Source: Agathobaculum sp. NTUH-O15-33
GTDB taxonomy: Bacteria > Bacillota > Clostridia > Oscillospirales > Butyricicoccaceae
Length of the DNA: 64,000 bases
Reading direction: 5' to 3'
Assembly (NCBI RefSeq): GCF_033193315.1
Contig: NZ_CP136187.1
Location: 1,612,001-1,676,000 of the forward strand
Part shown: piece by piece, positions 62,401 through 64,000 of the stretch
Layout: each line of letters starts with the position of its first letter
Numbering within the stretch: position 1 is the stretch's first letter
The notes under the pieces: generated by a model
Told to the model about the DNA's origin: nothing
The model's database searches: none
The model's input: the letters and a program-made list of their open reading frames with translations, nothing else
Program-made: the position numbers and the translations under genes

Positions 62401-63491
62401 TCGTCGCTGATCTCGGTCGCGTTGCCGGTGATCTGAATGGTGGTATACAGTTTCTTGTCGGGGTTTGCATGGGTAAGGGCGTCAGTAATTTTTGCGGTCA
62501 TAGAATCGCCTGTGTTGAAGGTAACCGTAAGAATGAAACCTGCGGTTTTCGTCCAGCCCGAAGGCAGCGCATTGATAATTTTGCTGTAGTCGGACCCGGC
62601 TGGGTAGATCAGTTCGCCGATCTGAGGGAGTTTTTGTAAAGCGTTCTTGTTGCTTAATGTTGGAGCCGTTGCGCCGCTGAATTGCAGGGTTGAAAGATTA
62701 CTACACTCGTAAAACGCATACTGACCAATGGAAGTCAGGTTTGCAGGAAACTGCATTTCAGATAAACCGGTGCAACCATAAAAAGCATTGTCAGAAATCT
62801 TAGTCAAAGTGTCTGGCAACTTGCTCAGGGTAAGGTTGGGACAGTCCCTAAACGATGCGTTACCTATCGTTGTCAGATTAGGTGGCAGATCGGTCAAAAT
62901 AAGATTGGTGCAACCTATAAATGCGTTGTCTCCAACGGTTTTTAGACTGCTTGGAAGTTTCTTGAGCTGCAACTGCGTCAGATTAGCAAATGCATTCGCT
63001 CCGATCGTCTCTATACTGTCTGGCAACTCAGACAGTATCAGATTGGGGCAGTTGTAGAATACATGTGAGCTAATGGTTTTCAGGCCGACCGGCAGCTTGA
63101 TAAATTGAAGCCTGTCGACCGTATTTTGGTAAGAAGATGGGTTTTTAATGACTGCCAGATTCGCCATACTTGACAGATCAAGAGTAGTAAGGCTACTCCA
63201 GTCTCTATTAAGATTAGAATTACAGTATTCGCGCAATAATGTCCAGTTCGTGTTATTTAAGGTTGTTGCCGTACCAGTAATTTTAATTGTGGTTACTGTT
63301 CCCTTTGTTATGCCTGTGGCATTCAGAGCTTTGTTAATTGCTCCTTCAACCCTAGCATTATCACTATTCAGCTCAACAGGCAACGTTACCTCCTCTTCCG
63401 GCGCGGCAAGAGCCACGCCGGGCAAAAGTCCCGCAACCATAGCGAGGGAGAGGGCTAGCGCGGCCAGCCGTTTTCGGATTCTGTTTTTCAT
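59496..63491 (-). CDS. Large surface protein: LRR_5 repeats, poly-Gly linker and three SLH domains
   Basis: AAAGGAG seven bases before ATG 63491. 1331 residues. Signal peptide with LAALALSLAMVAGLLPGVAL. Residues about 30-690 hold two arrays of BspA-type LRR_5 repeats (for example LPSSLKTVGDNAFIGCTNLI and LPASVSAIGEKAFRNCRGLK), each array preceded by a similar non-LRR unit (TIKITGTATTLNN; TIQITGNATEISD). Residues about 690-930 are a Gly/Asp/Ser-rich region with SVGNLSSGTGDHTRGLPLS. An eleven-Gly linker near 1005 leads to a beta domain and three SLH domains at about 1125-1331 (FTDVRESDWFHNAVLYV, FFTDILAGRWYTDAVTWC, YPDAAQVSGWAVPAFQWA). BspA-like proteins bind host or microbial surfaces; SLH fixes it to the wall. 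Confidence 0.9.
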   Translation of the reverse strand: MKNRIRKRLAALALSLAMVAGLLPGVALAAPEEEVTLPVELNSDNARVEGAINKALNATGITKGTVTTIKITGTATTLNNTNWTLLREYCNSNLNRDWSSLTTLDLSSMANLAVIKNPSSYQNTVDRLQFIKLPVGLKTISSHVFYNCPNLILSELPDSIETIGANAFANLTQLQLKKLPSSLKTVGDNAFIGCTNLILTDLPPNLTTIGNASFRDCPNLTLSKLPDTLTKISDNAFYGCTGLSEMQFPANLTSIGQYAFYECSNLSTLQFSGATAPTLSNKNALQKLPQIGELIYPAGSDYSKIINALPSGWTKTAGFILTVTFNTGDSMTAKITDALTHANPDKKLYTTIQITGNATEISDDDWNALRDCYHDNSEWENLTDLNLSGMTQLTKIAGLDESSSSSRQNMGRLINATLPEQISAIESFAFSDCFNLKLNKLPNSLTTIGDGAFNNCKKLALTALPAEVDHIGERAFSYCGLLELTELPSRLTTIEAYAFSNCAALNLDKLPDSVKHIGNGAFYTCDKLALTVLPAALETIGADAFGYCPALNLSSLPASVSAIGEKAFRNCRGLKAMDLSGCTNLTAIPNDLFYECVSLTQVTLPDSVVSIGNQAFAGCILLAAIDLPSSTNALGEDAFSFCSVLSSVRFRAVSCPALATGAFSGVADSGTVFIPYGADGYDAAWLAAHFPAGWQLVTLGGPEEEQATLTPGGTYWFDLSGVDIPGTRNGSLPDGSLRWSPFTYAGTVNAYVLNNASDGQPGAADDAANTTDPAGTYGYRYDHSLFISEYNLSSDASWRELNGAGLLFGKDYISGGAGYILRAPSVGNLSSGTGDHTRGLPLSNEWDSILAGGSTYIKNWTDVYSLGQDTTAQGYALRGYDASHGWNDTDSAGIDARPGYRPVLEALAPNTLKAIRLHLSGGTLAGADQIGNMDIVYAGDSFTAPSADGFARPAGKNGDYFMWRGNDGSLYAAGAAVPASVTSLTAVWEDPEPSGSGGGGGGGGGGGSSYCRRTLTDKPTGLTVSGEQIHVSAVLSITTGTLHDAGEAGCDLLRAAEKAGRLLGVFDVSLSYGFRGKLSVSLPVADHDGQVLTVAHCLDGKLTLTDAKAANGLITVETDSLSPFAVLDGAYTKADLEQFLLPFTDVRESDWFHNAVLYVYINGLMNGTSQTTFEPYGGSSRAMLATILYRMEGTPSILGEGRAFFTDILAGRWYTDAVTWCAANGLAKGYGNGRFGPDDPLTREQLVTLLYRYAAWKGWDTSAGSKTDLHSYPDAAQVSGWAVPAFQWACGAGIVEGMTDGRLAPKAGANRAELAQILARLLPKYASQPNG

Positions 63492-63751
63492 GTTTGATCT
63501 CCTTTCGTGATCCCATTTTTGTGAAAAGCAAGGGGCTGAAAAACAAAAGCACCGGCCGCCCGCGTACAGCGGGAAGCCGGTGTTTTCCAGTTCATTTACA
63601 GTATATCATAGGTTTCGACAGATTACGCGAAAATGAAGAAAATTTCATTTTCGCGGGGACATGGCCCCGGGGGAGGGGGATAAAAAAGACTGCTGCAAGA
63701 TACTTGCAGCAGTCTTTTGGGAAATTGTTCGATGCCCCAAACGCGAAGGAA
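63492..63751. promoter_or_regulatory. Regulatory region of the large LRR-SLH gene
   Basis: Minus strand: TATACT (63605-63600) with TGA before it as an extended -10; the -35 region overlaps a 12-bp perfect inverted repeat, CGCGAAAATGAA / TTCATTTTCGCG (63626-63655). Just inside the expected transcript lies a hairpin, CACCGGC-CCCGC / GCGGG-GCCGGTG (63550-63582), followed on the minus strand by CTTTTGTTTTT. Operator and attenuator functions are both possible. Confidence 0.5.
63684..63718 (-). terminator. Terminator of iolD
   Basis: AAAAGACTGCTGCAAG / CTTGCAGCAGTCTTTT, with a further T-run on the minus strand, about 35 bases after the iolD stop. Confidence 0.85.
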
Positions 63752-64000
63752 TTAATAGTGGCGGGACTCGTACAGGTGATCTTCGATCGCCTTGCGGGCG
63801 GCCTGTACTTCGGGCTTGGTGGAAACCTCGGCCACGCCGACGCGCCACCAGTTCTCGTAGCCCTTCGACATGGTCTTGGGCAGCACCTTCATATCGATCA
63901 CGGTAGAAACGGTCTGCTTCTTGGAATCCTCGATGGCGGCCTTGAGCTCGTCGAGCGTCTTGACGGTGTAGGTCTTGCAGCCGTACGCGGCGCCGATGGC
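63752..64000 (-). CDS. iolD: 3D-(3,5/4)-trihydroxycyclohexane-1,2-dione hydrolase, C-terminal 82 residues (runs off the window)
   Basis: Frame open from base 64000 to TAA at 63754-63752. The visible sequence AIGAAYGCKTYTVKTLDEL, then STVIDMKVLPKTMSKGYENW, WRVGVAEVSTKPEVQAARKA and the end HLYESRHY match the C-terminus of IolD, a thiamine-diphosphate enzyme that opens the ring in myo-inositol breakdown. Only the last part of the ThDP-binding domain is seen. Codon use is C-ended, like the IolH-like gene. The rest of an iol cluster may lie beyond the window. Confidence 0.85.
   Translation of the reverse strand, partial: AIGAAYGCKTYTVKTLDELKAAIEDSKKQTVSTVIDMKVLPKTMSKGYENWWRVGVAEVSTKPEVQAARKAIEDHLYESRHY

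Overview
The window is a high-GC (by eye about 60 percent) stretch of a Firmicutes chromosome, most likely a strictly anaerobic Clostridia member of the Oscillospirales type. The grounds are: an Ech-type [NiFe] hydrogenase with a full hyp maturation set, hisS-aspS and mreC-mreD-pbp2-minD gene order, S-layer (SLH) surface proteins, Shine-Dalgarno sites of the AAAGGAGG type and sigma-A promoters. The placement is inferred from gene content only. No rRNA, tRNA or CRISPR array was found.

Layout. 1-839: end of a NuoL-like antiporter subunit. 1273-3048: SLH surface protein. 3108-5950: lower-GC, accessory-looking block with a palindromic non-coding segment and a 614-residue protein that joins a DUF4157/eCIS-core N-terminus (HELGH) to a C-terminal OmpR-type winged helix. 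5950-10810: sugar-type ABC transporter (binding protein, double ATPase, permease) plus a LacI-type regulator. 11047-21671: echABCDEF followed by hypA-hypB-hypF-hypC-hypD-hypE on one strand; echA carries two apparent frameshifts. 21866-23038: DEAD-box helicase, convergent. 23340-31249: zapA, a U32 protein, maf, mreC, mreD, pbp2, minD, mgsA (envelope and division). 31378-36616: hisS, aspS, an LTA-synthase-like sulfatase. 36685-45257: AraC regulator divergent from a branched-chain-amino-acid-type ABC operon (with LivG and LivF fused in one frame), followed by a TIM-barrel protein, a beta-hydroxyacid dehydrogenase and a LUD protein. 45316-49338: AraC regulator divergent from an IolH-like protein, then a sodium/solute symporter with a terminator in its leader. 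49430-50120: IS200-type element. 50259-55600: 2-aminoethylphosphonate uptake and breakdown operon ending in phnW-phnX. 55705-63491: VOC protein, a membrane-anchored protein with eight CxxC pairs of DnaJ zinc-finger type, and LRR/SLH surface proteins. 63752-64000: C-terminal end of iolD on the minus strand.

How the parts work together. Ech would couple ferredoxin oxidation and H2 formation to ion pumping; HypA/B insert nickel and HypC-F build the Fe(CN)2CO centre. No hydrogenase endopeptidase is seen, which fits an EchE that ends directly after its DPCxxC motif. The transporters (sugar ABC, LIV-type ABC, SSS symporter, AEP ABC) each sit beside likely regulators or catabolic enzymes, with inositol (IolH, IolD) and AEP as the recognisable substrates. 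Two LRR/SLH loci and an SLH protein point to an S-layer-decorated cell surface.

The points most worth attention are the DUF4157-winged-helix fusion in its AT-rich setting, the doubly frameshifted echA beside otherwise intact ech/hyp genes, the LivG-LivF fusion, the leader hairpin of the symporter, the duplicated promoter module at 55640/57250, the DnaJ-zinc-finger-like membrane protein, and a pair of palindromic dispersed repeats.
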